Shown here piece after piece: positions 1 through 6,150 of a stretch of DNA of 12,426 nucleotides. The position numbers and the translations under genes are program-made. Location of the stretch: positions 1-12,426 of the forward strand of contig CALZMA010000010.1 of the NCBI GenBank assembly GCA_945788445.1, read 5' to 3'. Origin of the DNA: an uncultured Bacteroidales bacterium (lineage in GTDB: Bacteria; Bacteroidota; Bacteroidia; Bacteroidales; Bacteroidaceae). Under the pieces are notes generated by a model. That model did no database searches and was not told where the DNA came from. It saw nothing but the letters and a program-made list of their open reading frames with translations. How positions within the stretch are numbered: the first letter of the stretch is position 1; every line of letters begins with the position of its first letter.

Positions 1-12
1 TTGCGGCGGGGC

Positions 13-720
13 TTAGCGGTCGATGGCGAGGAGGGGACGGACCCAGTTGCGGGCCACCTTGCCGTAGATGATTCGCTCGAGCATGGAGTGGCGGTGGAGG
101 TCTGTGCCGCAGACATCGTAGAGGCCGTGGCGGAGGAGTTGCTTGGCGCGGAACTGTACGGAGCGGCCGTAGAGGCCCACGAGGGAGGGGAGGTTCAGCT
201 GGAGGCGCACTTGCATTTCGCGCAGGCGGATGAAGTCCTTCTTCTCCATGTAGAGGTAGCGTTCGGGGTGGGCGAGGAGGGGATGGTAGCCCATGCGCTT
301 GATTTCGCCGAGGAGGCTGAAGAGGTCAGCCGGGGGAGTATAATAGGAGGTCTCGACGAGAAGCTGGTCGCCCTTTTCGCCGATAGGGAGGACATCGTTG
401 TCGTGGAGGCGCTGGAGGAAGAGCGTGTCGAGCATGTTTTCGGACGCGAGGTGGAGCTCCACGGGGCCGTCGTAGGCGGCCTGGAGTTCGGCGAAGCGCT
501 GGCGGAGGTGCCGGGTGGTGTTGGGCAAGTCCTCCATGATGTGCGGCGTGAGCCAGAGGGTGCGGATGCCGAGCTGTTCGTAGTGGCGGAGGATGAGGAG
601 GCTCTTGTCGATGTGCTGCACGCCGTCGTCTACGCCCGGGAGTATGTGGGAGTGCCAGTCGGTGAGGCCCTGGAACACCCCGGTCTGGATGAGTTGTTTC
701 TTGAAAAGGCTGTCTAACAT
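13..720 (-). CDS. CpsB/YwqE-type (PHP-family) tyrosine-protein phosphatase
   Basis: A 235-residue protein of the metal-dependent CpsB/CapC phosphatase family. Members dephosphorylate the tyrosine-rich tail of the cognate polysaccharide kinase and so tune capsule or exopolysaccharide assembly in the cytoplasm. The PHP signature is clear near the N-terminus: D21-W-H23-S-H25-I-L-P-G-V-D31-D-G supplies metal ligands. It is followed by TPH60, a later AHPERY motif and GTDLHRH near the C-terminus. Length fits the family. The ATG at 720 is preferred because the family begins just before the DxHxH motif; an upstream in-frame extension to 774 has no family counterpart. The gene lies 107 nt after the Wzc-type kinase gene, the usual pairing, and is probably co-transcribed with it. 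It ends with TAA 12 bases from the window edge. Family assignment is confident; the substrate is inferred from context. Confidence 0.92.
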   Translation of the reverse strand: MLDSLFKKQLIQTGVFQGLTDWHSHILPGVDDGVQHIDKSLLILRHYEQLGIRTLWLTPHIMEDLPNTTRHLRQRFAELQAAYDGPVELHLASENMLDTLFLQRLHDNDVLPIGEKGDQLLVETSYYTPPADLFSLLGEIKRMGYHPLLAHPERYLYMEKKDFIRLREMQVRLQLNLPSLVGLYGRSVQFRAKQLLRHGLYDVCGTDLHRHSMLERIIYGKVARNWVRPLLAIDR

Positions 721-734
721 TGTTTCTCTATATA

Positions 735-786
735 AGTGCCCCAAGGCACTGTCCGTTGGAAATGCAGCGGGCAATGCTTTGGGGCA
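735..786 (-). promoter_or_regulatory. Leader with two mutually exclusive hairpins before the phosphatase gene
   Basis: The RNA between the kinase stop and the phosphatase start contains TGCCCCAA (786-779) and its exact complement TTGGGGCA (744-737), an 8-bp long-range stem. Sharing part of the second arm is a compact hairpin AGTGCC-TTGG-GGCACT (750-735). The two cannot form together. The hairpin ends 14 nt before the ATG, with the A-rich stretch TATATAGAGAAACA between. A role in setting phosphatase translation relative to the kinase is inference; there is no U-tract, so it is not an intrinsic terminator. Confidence 0.35.
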
Positions 787-827
787 GGTTAGTATTTTTA
801 GGTGTGGATTGCTTCATGATGGAGTGG

Positions 828-3245
828 CTATTTGCCGTATTCGTAGCCGTATCCGTAGCCATATCCGTATCCGTAGCGGTAGGTGTAGCCGTAGCGTTGG
901 TTGCGGATTTTGGTTCCGTTGAGGATGACGGAGAGGGCGGGGAACTGGTCGCCTTCGTAGAGCTGGTCGATTTGCGGAATCATGGCGCGTTCGAGCAGTC
1001 CCGAGCGAACGACAAGGATGGTGCGTTCGGCTACGCGTGCAATGATTTGCGTGTCGGCCACGACCTTGATGGGCGGACAGTCGAAGAAGATGATGTCGTA
1101 TTGCTTGCGGACTTCGTCGATGAGTTCCTGGAGGCGTGGGCTGGAGAGGAGCTCGGTGGGGTTGGGCGGCACGATGCCGATGGGGAGGACGTGGAGTCCG
1201 GGGTACTGCTTGGCTTCCACGATGAGCTTCGAGAGGTCCGTTTCGTGGCCGTTGAGGTAGTGGCTGAGACCCTGGGCGGGCGAGCCGACGTAGGCCGAGG
1301 CGCTACCCTTGCGGAGGTCGCCGTCGATGACGAGCACGCGCTTGCCCTTGATGGCAAAGGAGGCCGCGGTGTTCATGGCCAGGAACGACTTGCCGGAGTT
1401 GGGGTTGAAGGAGGTGTAGATGCAGACTGTGGCGAGCTTATCCTTTTCGGGGATGGTGAACTCGAGGTTGGAGCGCATCACGCGGAAGGCTTCGTTCACC
1501 ACATCGCGGTTGCCGGTCTTGACAATCCACGCCACTTTCTTTTGGGGCTCCTTCTTCCAGAACATCCACTTGGGCCGCTGGCGGGATAACTTGGCTTCGG
1601 GGATTTCGCCCAGCACGGGAGTCTGGATATTTTCGAGGTCCTTGAGTCCGCGGAGCTTCGAGTTGAGGCTTTCGAGGAAGTAGATGATCGCGATGGGGAG
1701 GGCGAGGCCCACGAGGAAGGCGATGAGGAGAATGTTGCGGCGGTTGGGCGAGACAGGCCGGATGCTGCCGCTGGGAGCCTGGATTACGCGGGTGTTGTAG
1801 GCCGTGAAGGCTTGTGAGAGCTCGTTTTCTTCGCGCTTCTGGAGGAGGAAGAGGTAGAGCGTCTCCTTCACCTGCTGCTGTCGGCCGACCGACTGCAGGT
1901 ACTTGGCCTGGTTGGGGCTCGAGGCTATCTGCGAGATGGTGCGGTTCTCGCTCATCTCCATGTGGCGTATCTGCGTGTTGAGGCTCACGAGGAGGTTGTC
2001 GATGCCGGCCTGGATGGAGGCGCGGAGCTGGGCGAGGTTGCTGTCGTACTGGGCGATGAGCGGGTTGGACTCGGTGGAGTTGGTCGCGAGGTTGTTGCGC
2101 TGGAGCAGCGTGCTGTTGTATTCGTTGATCTGCTGTTCAATCTTGATGTTCTCCAGTCCGGTGTTGACGGGGAGGAGTTCGTCCTTGTTGGACTCCTTCT
2201 TGAGGTAGTCGCGCACGAAGGAGGCCATGGCATGCTGCGTGTGGAGCTTGAGGAGCTCTGCGGAGTTTTCCTTCGACTGCTGCATGTAGAGGTTGGAGGC
2301 CGAGGTGACGTCGGGGAGCAGGTTGGCGCTCTTGTACGACGAGATGTCGGCGTCTACGTCGCCGAGTTCGCGTTCGAGCACGCCGAGGCGGTCCGTGATG
2401 AAGTTGGAGGTGGCGCGGGTAATCTGGTTCTTGTCGTTGACCCAGCTTTCCTTATATACGTCAATGACGGTGGAGATGATGTCTTCGGCGCGCTTGGGGT
2501 GGATGTCGCGGTAGGAGATGGCGATGAGCGTACCCTTGTTGTCGACGAGTCCGGCGCTGATGCTGGACTGTATGATGGTCGTCATCATGTAGTCGGTGCG
2601 GTGTTCGACGTAGAGGGGCTTTCCGCATTCGGCGAGGAAGGCCTTGAGGCAGGGCTGGGGCACGACGCTGACTTTACCCACGGGGGTGTTGACGATGGCG
2701 TTGTACTGTCCCTTGACGGTGGTTTCCTGTTCCTCGTCGTTGAAGGTGAAGCCGCTCATTTCGAAGGAGTTCCCGTTGAGATGGAGGGTGAGCTGCCCGT
2801 AGTCCTCAGTGGTGAGGCTGTGGAAGATGACCTTCACGGGGAGCTGTTCGCCGTAGAGGGGGATGCGGTGGAAGCTTCCGTCGGTTTCGTAGCAGACATC
2901 CAGCCCGATGCGCTTGCCGGCCTCGGTGAGGATGGAGGGCGACTGGATGACGGAGAGCTCGTTGTAGACGTAACTCTCGTTCATGCGGATGCCCGACTCG
3001 GTGAAGAGCGCGTCGAGGTTGCTGCCGCTGAAGCGGGAGTTGTTCTCCTCTTTGATGAGGATGGTCGCTGTGCGTTCGTAGGTGGGTTGTGTGGACAGGA
3101 GGTACCACAGGGCAGCGCCGCAGCAGAGGATGACTGAAGCAATTATCCAGCGCCATTTGGAAAGGCACAGGAAGAAGAAGTCTTTCAGGAAGAGGAAGTC
3201 GTCATCTTTGCTATGCTCGGCGGGAGCGGGAGCGTTGGGATTCAT
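828..3245 (-). CDS. Wzc-type polysaccharide tyrosine autokinase (Wzz + BY-kinase)
   Basis: An 805-residue inner-membrane protein that combines a polysaccharide co-polymerase with a bacterial tyrosine kinase. It controls polymerisation and export of capsule or exopolysaccharide. A first membrane helix (about 33-50) opens the Wzz region, which is followed by a long periplasmic coiled part and a second helix (about 504-524) after a P-rich segment. The cytoplasmic kinase has the ExxRxxR oligomerisation motif (E585, R588, R591), Walker A NPNSGKS with K619, Walker A' VLVIDGDLRKG (637-647) and Walker B IIFFD (718-722). The C-terminus carries ten tyrosines at every second position (785-803), the autophosphorylation cluster. 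The ATG at 3245 is preferred: it is preceded by an A/T-rich leader, and the family starts shortly before helix 1. The frame stays open to 3356 but that part is unlike the family. The phosphatase that probably reverses its phosphorylation follows. Confidence 0.95.
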   Translation of the reverse strand: MNPNAPAPAEHSKDDDFLFLKDFFFLCLSKWRWIIASVILCCGAALWYLLSTQPTYERTATILIKEENNSRFSGSNLDALFTESGIRMNESYVYNELSVIQSPSILTEAGKRIGLDVCYETDGSFHRIPLYGEQLPVKVIFHSLTTEDYGQLTLHLNGNSFEMSGFTFNDEEQETTVKGQYNAIVNTPVGKVSVVPQPCLKAFLAECGKPLYVEHRTDYMMTTIIQSSISAGLVDNKGTLIAISYRDIHPKRAEDIISTVIDVYKESWVNDKNQITRATSNFITDRLGVLERELGDVDADISSYKSANLLPDVTSASNLYMQQSKENSAELLKLHTQHAMASFVRDYLKKESNKDELLPVNTGLENIKIEQQINEYNSTLLQRNNLATNSTESNPLIAQYDSNLAQLRASIQAGIDNLLVSLNTQIRHMEMSENRTISQIASSPNQAKYLQSVGRQQQVKETLYLFLLQKREENELSQAFTAYNTRVIQAPSGSIRPVSPNRRNILLIAFLVGLALPIAIIYFLESLNSKLRGLKDLENIQTPVLGEIPEAKLSRQRPKWMFWKKEPQKKVAWIVKTGNRDVVNEAFRVMRSNLEFTIPEKDKLATVCIYTSFNPNSGKSFLAMNTAASFAIKGKRVLVIDGDLRKGSASAYVGSPAQGLSHYLNGHETDLSKLIVEAKQYPGLHVLPIGIVPPNPTELLSSPRLQELIDEVRKQYDIIFFDCPPIKVVADTQIIARVAERTILVVRSGLLERAMIPQIDQLYEGDQFPALSVILNGTKIRNQRYGYTYRYGYGYGYGYGYEYGK
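834..893 (-). repeat. Hexanucleotide repeat encoding the alternating Tyr tail
   Basis: Twenty codons alternate tyrosine with mostly glycine. Nine of ten tyrosines use TAC, and the glycines use only GGC or GGA, so the DNA is close to a 6-bp repeat. The few changes (Thr788, Arg790, Glu802) interrupt it. Because the unit is two codons, slippage would change the number of phosphorylatable tyrosines without a frameshift. The repeat is seen directly; length variation is a prediction. Confidence 0.8.
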
Positions 3246-3399
3246 ATTATAGGATGATGTATTTTGATATTGCGGGATGTATTGACTCGTTCCGTGTGCG
3301 GTGTGTGGAGTCGCCTTGGGCGCTCTGTCGCAGGAGGAAGCGCTCAATGAACCCAATGGTCCGTTTTTTCTCTCTGGCTGTTCGGGACATTAAGCGGGG

Positions 3400-3430
3400 C
3401 AAAGGTATAAATACTTTTGTATTGAAAGCG
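3400..3430 (-). promoter_or_regulatory. Promoter of the Wzc-type kinase operon, with inverted repeat in the spacer
   Basis: The minus strand has TACCTTTG (3407-3400), a full match to the Bacteroidetes -7 element TAnnTTTG. No TTG stands at the expected -33 position (about 3428-3430); the sequence there is GCTTTC, so the -33 element is weak. Between the two lies AATAC-AAAA-GTATT (3423-3410), a perfect 5-bp inverted repeat placed where an operator or activator site could act. Transcription would start near 3393 and leave a leader of roughly 148 nt before the ATG at 3245. Confidence 0.6.
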
Positions 3431-3528
3431 TTTGCGCAAGGCGATATTTTTTGGAAACCCGCGTTTTTTTAACAAACAGAAGGGATTGGGCTGGATTTGG
3501 CCCGGCATTGGGCGATGGGACGGTGCGT

Positions 3529-3553
3529 GGGGAGGGTGGACGAGGGGGATGGG
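3529..3553 (+). other. G-quadruplex motif beside the 21-bp repeat array
   Basis: Four G-runs, GGGG-A-GGG-TGGACGA-GGGGG-AT-GGG, have loops of 1, 7 and 2 nt and fit the canonical G3+N1-7 rule. It lies on the strand that is template for the neighbouring genes and ends inside the first repeat unit. Motif seen; folding and function unknown. Confidence 0.5.
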
Positions 3554-3677
3554 TTTTCCAAAGCCCGGGACAGGTTTTTCAATCGGCGGGATTGGTTTTT
3601 CAATCGGCGGGATTGGTTTTTCAATCGGCGGGATTGGAAATTCAAAGCCTGCGACTGATTTTTCGAAAGGCGGGACT
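3552..3677. repeat. 21-bp tandem repeat, six units
   Basis: Six consecutive 21-bp units fill 126 bp without spacers: 3552-3572, 3573-3593, 3594-3614, 3615-3635, 3636-3656 and 3657-3677. Units 2 to 4 are identical and contain CAATC-GGCGG-GATTG, a 5-bp inverted repeat around 5 nt. Units 1, 5 and 6 are degenerate and lose the dyad. Since 21 is divisible by three, the array reads open in several frames on both strands and produces P/I/E/K- or G/F/S/I-rich spurious ORFs. It lies between the small RNA terminator and the kinase promoter. Confidence 0.9.
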
Positions 3678-3722
3678 GGCGCGCGGCGGGGCGGGGCTGT
3701 GAATGCGGCGCGGGGAGGACGC

Positions 3723-3763
3723 AAAAAAAATGGCAACCACGCGTCTCCCGACGCACAGTTGCC
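3723..3763 (-). terminator. Intrinsic terminator ending the small RNA / cvfB-like transcript
   Basis: Minus-strand hairpin: outer stem GGCAAC/GTTGCC (6 bp), a 3x3 internal loop, inner stem GCGTC/GACGC (5 bp), and a GGGA loop that fits the GNRA tetraloop class. An eight-base T-run follows (3730-3723). There is no T-run on the other side, so it works for minus-strand transcription. It isolates upstream transcription from the kinase promoter about 320 nt further on. Confidence 0.88.
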
Positions 3764-3862
3764 TCACAGAACTTATATAGAGATGAAAAAACTTTCAGTG
3801 TTTACGGGGCCTGAGGCCTGCGGCTTTCCAGCGAGGACCTTGGTCTGTTTCTCCTGAATTGC
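3723..3862 (-). ncRNA. Putative free-standing small RNA of about 140 nt
   Basis: A consensus promoter (TTG-N20-TACTTTTG, 3897-3867) and a strong intrinsic terminator (3763-3723) face the same way about 100 bp apart with no credible ORF between. They define a transcript from roughly 3862 to 3723; the 5' end is estimated. Inside, ACAGA (3848-3844) can pair with UCUGU (3770-3766) to close the body, TGAAA-GTTT-TTTCA (3797-3784) forms a small hairpin, and GCCUCA (3817-3812) complements UGAGGC (3766-3761). It has no SRP-like GGAAG tetraloop region and is too short for tmRNA. A Bacteroidetes promoter at one end and a terminator at the other is how I remember the Bacteroidales-1 RNA motif being described, possibly 6S-like. 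That identity is a guess. It could instead be only the 3' UTR and terminator of the cvfB-like gene. Confidence 0.55.
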
Positions 3863-3866
3863 GATG

Positions 3867-3897
3867 CAAAAGTACAGTGCTTTGTTTTAATAAACAA
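3867..3897 (-). promoter_or_regulatory. Consensus Bacteroidetes promoter for the putative small RNA
   Basis: TTG at 3897-3895, a 20-nt spacer, then TACTTTTG at 3874-3867, a complete match to TAnnTTTG. It is among the best promoter matches in the window, yet no convincing ORF follows within its transcription unit, which argues for a non-coding product. It starts 50 nt after the stop of the cvfB-like gene. Confidence 0.75.
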
Positions 3898-3946
3898 GGA
3901 ATAAGGCGATTTTTTTCGGGGTCAAGTTGGCAAAACCGGCGGATTT

Positions 3947-4786
3947 CTATTTTTTTAAGAATATGCAGTCTTCTTCGATAGAAATGTGTCCCGATTTGTA
4001 CAACGTGCCGAGTGCCCTTTTGAAGGTCTTCTTGCTCACGCCGAAGCGCTGCTGGATTTCTTCGGGGGTGGAATGGTCGCTGAAGGGGAGCGTGCCGCCG
4101 GCGCTGTGGAGCTCCTCGAGGAGTTGCCCGGCGAAGTCGCGGAAGCGTCCCTTGCCGATGCGCTGCAGGGAGAGGTCGAGCCGGCCGTCGGGGCGGATGT
4201 TCACCACGGTGGCCGTGAGGACGTCGCCGGTGTGGGGCACGGTGTCGAAGATCTGGTTGTCGTAGAGGTGGCCGCCGCAGCGGTTGTCGGCGATGCAGCG
4301 GAAGCCGAGGGGCGTCTTTTGCTGGACGATGATTTCCACTTCCTGTCCGCGGTGGTAGCGGTCGGGGGTGGCGCGCTTGAGGTAGCGTTCCACCTTGGCC
4401 GTGCCGACGAGGCGCTGCGTCTCGGGGTCGACGTGGATGTAGACGAGGTAGGAGCGGTCCTGCACCATGCGCATCTTCTGTTCGCGGAAGGGGACGAAGA
4501 GGTCCTTGGTGAGGCCCCAGTCGAGGAAGGCGCCGAACTCGTTGGTCCAGGCCACGCGGAGGTAGGCGAAGTCGCCGACGCGGGCAAGGGGCGTTTCGAG
4601 GGTGCCGACGAGTCGCTCGCTCTGGTCGAGGTAGACGAAGACTTCTATCTCGTCGCCGGGGCGGAGCGAGCGGGGCACGTATTTCTTGGGCATGAGAATC
4701 TCGCCGAGGGGGCCGCCGTCGAGGTAGGCACCGTGGTCGGAGAAGCGCGTGACGCGCAGGGTGTTGTAGTTGCCGAGAGCAATCAT
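3947..4786 (-). CDS. CvfB/YitL-type S1 RNA-binding protein
   Basis: A 279-residue cytoplasmic protein resembling the CvfB family: tandem S1-type OB folds followed by a winged helix. The family binds RNA and affects virulence or stress gene expression in Gram-positive bacteria; its role in Bacteroidales is poorly defined. S1-like units are visible at about 1-62 (GNYNTLRV...GAYLDGG), 68-130 (GDFAYLRV...GAFLDWG) and 145-210 (GQEVEIIVQQ...GRLDLSLQ). The C-terminal part (about 225-279: TPEEIQQRFGVSKKTFKRAL) is a helix-turn-helix-like winged domain. The ATG at 4786, 16 nt after the lolD stop, is chosen over an in-frame TTG at 4816 that would overlap lolD and add a P/N-rich tail. Probably co-transcribed with lolD. 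No terminator of its own is seen before the small RNA promoter. Length and domain order match the family. Confidence 0.88.
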   Translation of the reverse strand: MIALGNYNTLRVTRFSDHGAYLDGGPLGEILMPKKYVPRSLRPGDEIEVFVYLDQSERLVGTLETPLARVGDFAYLRVAWTNEFGAFLDWGLTKDLFVPFREQKMRMVQDRSYLVYIHVDPETQRLVGTAKVERYLKRATPDRYHRGQEVEIIVQQKTPLGFRCIADNRCGGHLYDNQIFDTVPHTGDVLTATVVNIRPDGRLDLSLQRIGKGRFRDFAGQLLEELHSAGGTLPFSDHSTPEEIQQRFGVSKKTFKRALGTLYKSGHISIEEDCIFLKK

Positions 4787-4813
4787 GGGTTGGGGAGAGG
4801 GATTAGGGTTGGG
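4787..4813 (+). other. G-quadruplex motif at the lolD / cvfB-like junction
   Basis: Five G-runs, GGG-TT-GGGG-AGA-GGG-ATTA-GGG-TT-GGG, have loops of 2 to 4 nt and span exactly the gap and the last codons of lolD. They lie on the template strand, so the mRNA is C-rich and G-poor just before the cvfB-like ATG. Motif certain; function unknown. Confidence 0.5.
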
Positions 4814-5459
4814 CAATCTGTCCGTCCACGAGGTGGATGGTGCGGTCGGTGATTTGGGCGAGCGTCTCGTCGTGCGTGACGATGACGAAGGTTTGCCCGA
4901 GTTCGTCGCGCAGGCGGAAGAAGAGGTTGTGCAGCTCTTCCTTGTTGTGCGTGTCGAGGCTGCCCGAGGGTTCGTCGGCGAGGACCACGTCGGGGTTGTT
5001 CATGAGGGCGCGGGCCACGGCCACGCGCTGCTTTTCGCCGCCCGAGAGCTGTGCGGGCTTGTGGTCGGCGCGGTCGGCGAGGCCCATGAAGTCGAGGAGC
5101 TCGAGGGCGCGGCGCTCAATCTCGCCCTGGTTGCGGCAGGCTATCATGCCGGGAATGAGGATGTTCTCCTTGGCGGTGAACTCGGGGAGGAGCTGGTGGA
5201 ACTGGAAGACGAAGCCGAGGTGTTCGCAGCGGAAGCGGGCGAGCTTGGCGGGCGAGAGGCGGAGCACGTCGTTCCCGGCGATTTCCACCGAGCCCTGGTC
5301 GGGCTTGTAGAGGGTTCCCATGATCTGTAGCAGGGTGGTTTTGCCCGCTCCGCTGGAGCCGACGATGCTGACCATTTCCCGCGGATGTATTTCGAGGTCG
5401 ATGCCTTTGAGCACTTCGAGCTGTCCGAAGCTTTTGTGGATGTTGTGGAGCGTAATCAT
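4803..5459 (-). CDS. lolD: LolD-like ABC transporter ATP-binding protein
   Basis: A 218-residue ATPase of the LolD/MacB branch, which powers release of lipoproteins from the inner membrane (LolCDE) or related MacB-type extrusion. Walker A GSSGAGKT (34-41), Q-loop Q86 within [12 protein letters not shown], signature LSGGEKQR (138-145), Walker [13 protein letters not shown] (158-169) and switch H196 are all intact. The FHxLLPxFTAxEN stretch after the Q-loop is typical of LolD. No membrane subunit is encoded nearby, so it must partner with a permease elsewhere; the exact transporter is therefore inferred. The ATG at 5459 gives the standard N-terminus; the frame extends to 5507, but that passes through the upstream terminator hairpin. 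It begins only 19 nt after a strong terminator and no own promoter was found. The cvfB-like gene follows directly. Confidence 0.9.
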   Translation of the reverse strand: MITLHNIHKSFGQLEVLKGIDLEIHPREMVSIVGSSGAGKTTLLQIMGTLYKPDQGSVEIAGNDVLRLSPAKLARFRCEHLGFVFQFHQLLPEFTAKENILIPGMIACRNQGEIERRALELLDFMGLADRADHKPAQLSGGEKQRVAVARALMNNPDVVLADEPSGSLDTHNKEELHNLFFRLRDELGQTFVIVTHDETLAQITDRTIHLVDGQIAQP

Positions 5460-5478
5460 GCTTGGGCGTTTTAAATCC

Positions 5479-5514
5479 AAAAAACGGCACATGGGCTTCA
5501 CAGCCAATGTGCCG
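5479..5514 (-). terminator. Strong intrinsic terminator between the second ompH gene and lolD
   Basis: Minus-strand hairpin: CGGCACAT pairs with ATGTGCCG (8 bp), then one mismatch, then GGCT/AGCC (4 bp) closed by a GTGA loop of the GNRA class. It is followed directly by six T residues (5484-5479). It starts 50 nt after the ompH stop. The T-run ends 19 nt before the lolD ATG, so it could also act as an attenuator for lolD. Confidence 0.9.
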
Positions 5515-5564
5515 GTTGATGCATCTTGTGAATATGAATAGAGGAAAATGAAAATGAATATGCT

Positions 5565-6113
5565 TTACTTGGCAGGCGCGGCGGCAGGCTTTGCAGCGCT
5601 TTCGGGCATTCCGAGCTTCTGCATGATGGCTCCGGTCACGTCGGTGCTGAGCTGTTCGTTGATGACGATGCCTGCGCCCTGTGCAGCGTTCTTGTCTACG
5701 ATGTAGACGTAGCCTCCCTGCTGGGCCACGGCGTTGACGGCGTCCATGACCTTCTGGGTGACGGGCTGCATCTTCTTCTGCTGTTCGGCCTGGAAGTTGT
5801 CGGAGTTGTCCTGCTGGGCCTGCTGGAGGCGCTGGTACATTTCCTGGAGTTCCTGCTGGTGGCGTTCGCGGATATTGGCGGGCGTTGCCTCGGTGTCCTC
5901 CTTCTGGTATTTTTCCATCTTGGTCTGGAGTTCCTTCTGCATGTTCTCCAGTTCAGCCTGGTACTGTTTGTAGAGCGCTTCGAGGTCGGCCTGTGCGGCT
6001 TTGGCTTCGGGCATGGCCTGGATGATGGCTGCGTAGTCGAAGTGTGCGAACTTCTGGGCGCAGAGGCTGAGGGGTGCTACTGCGAGCACGAGGAGCAAGA
6101 GTTTCTTGAACAT
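5565..6113 (-). CDS. OmpH/Skp-family periplasmic chaperone (second copy)
   Basis: A 182-residue secreted protein of the OmpH/Skp family, which holds unfolded outer-membrane proteins in the periplasm before BAM inserts them. A signal peptide (MFKKLLLLVLAVAPLSLCAQ, cleavage probably after Ala19) is followed by KFAHFDYAAIIQAMPEAKAA, matching the family's first strand and helix. A long charged coiled region (about 40-120, rich in K, E, Q) forms the tentacle, and the C-terminal part VVxxGGYVYIVDKN closes the body domain. It ends in an Ala/Pro/Lys-rich tail absent from its neighbour. The next gene upstream is a paralogue, a tandem arrangement common in Bacteroidetes downstream of bamA. It has its own promoter (6181-6151) and is closed by the terminator at 5514-5479. 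The ATG at 6113 gives a proper signal peptide. Confidence 0.92.
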   Translation of the reverse strand: MFKKLLLLVLAVAPLSLCAQKFAHFDYAAIIQAMPEAKAAQADLEALYKQYQAELENMQKELQTKMEKYQKEDTEATPANIRERHQQELQEMYQRLQQAQQDNSDNFQAEQQKKMQPVTQKVMDAVNAVAQQGGYVYIVDKNAAQGAGIVINEQLSTDVTGAIMQKLGMPESAAKPAAAPAK

Positions 6114-6150
6114 TTTGTTTGTCGGTTTGTCGATTTTATAATTTGCGCGG

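Larger units (their letters stand above)
3246..3946. other. 701-bp non-coding interval between the cvfB-like and Wzc-type genes
   Basis: No credible protein gene was found here on either strand. In transcription order (minus strand) it holds the 3' flank of the cvfB-like gene, a consensus promoter (3897-3867), a putative small RNA with terminator (about 3862-3723), six 21-bp tandem repeats (3677-3552), a G-quadruplex motif on the opposite strand (3529-3553), the kinase promoter (3407-3400), and a leader of roughly 148 nt. Nothing was recognised in about 3431-3528 or 3678-3722, both without a gene. Confidence 0.75.

Noticed and set aside
1962..3137. A 391-codon plus-strand frame antisense to the kinase gene
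   Set aside because: Low-complexity V/E/G/D composition with no motif; it is the mirror of the kinase coding frame.
3246..3356. N-terminal extension of the Wzc-type kinase to 3356
   Set aside because: The additional 37 residues are not family-like and precede the A/T-rich initiation region at ATG 3245.
3552..3677. 21-bp repeats as a CRISPR array or replication iterons
   Set aside because: Units are directly adjacent with no spacers, which excludes CRISPR. No replication initiator gene or DnaA-box cluster is nearby, so iterons are unsupported.
3344..3736. A 130-codon minus-strand frame with a PPIEKPI repeat
   Set aside because: It begins only beside the terminator T-run, runs through the 21-bp repeats and ends past the kinase promoter. 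The repeat is open simply because 21 is divisible by three.
3432..3857. A plus-strand frame with GFSIGGI repeats
   Set aside because: It starts at TTG with no ribosome site, crosses the repeats, the terminator hairpin and the small RNA region, and resembles no protein family. A plus-strand -7 match at 3412-3419 keeps a transcript possible.
3783..3857. A 24-codon plus-strand ORF beginning MKKLSVFT
   Set aside because: It is antisense to the putative small RNA, has no upstream promoter of the Bacteroidetes type, and is not a recognised peptide. Conservation of the RNA could explain its presence in relatives.
4787..4816. TTG start at 4816 for the cvfB-like gene
   Set aside because: It would overlap lolD and add a P/N-rich leader unlike the family. 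ATG 4786 starts directly at the first S1 strand.
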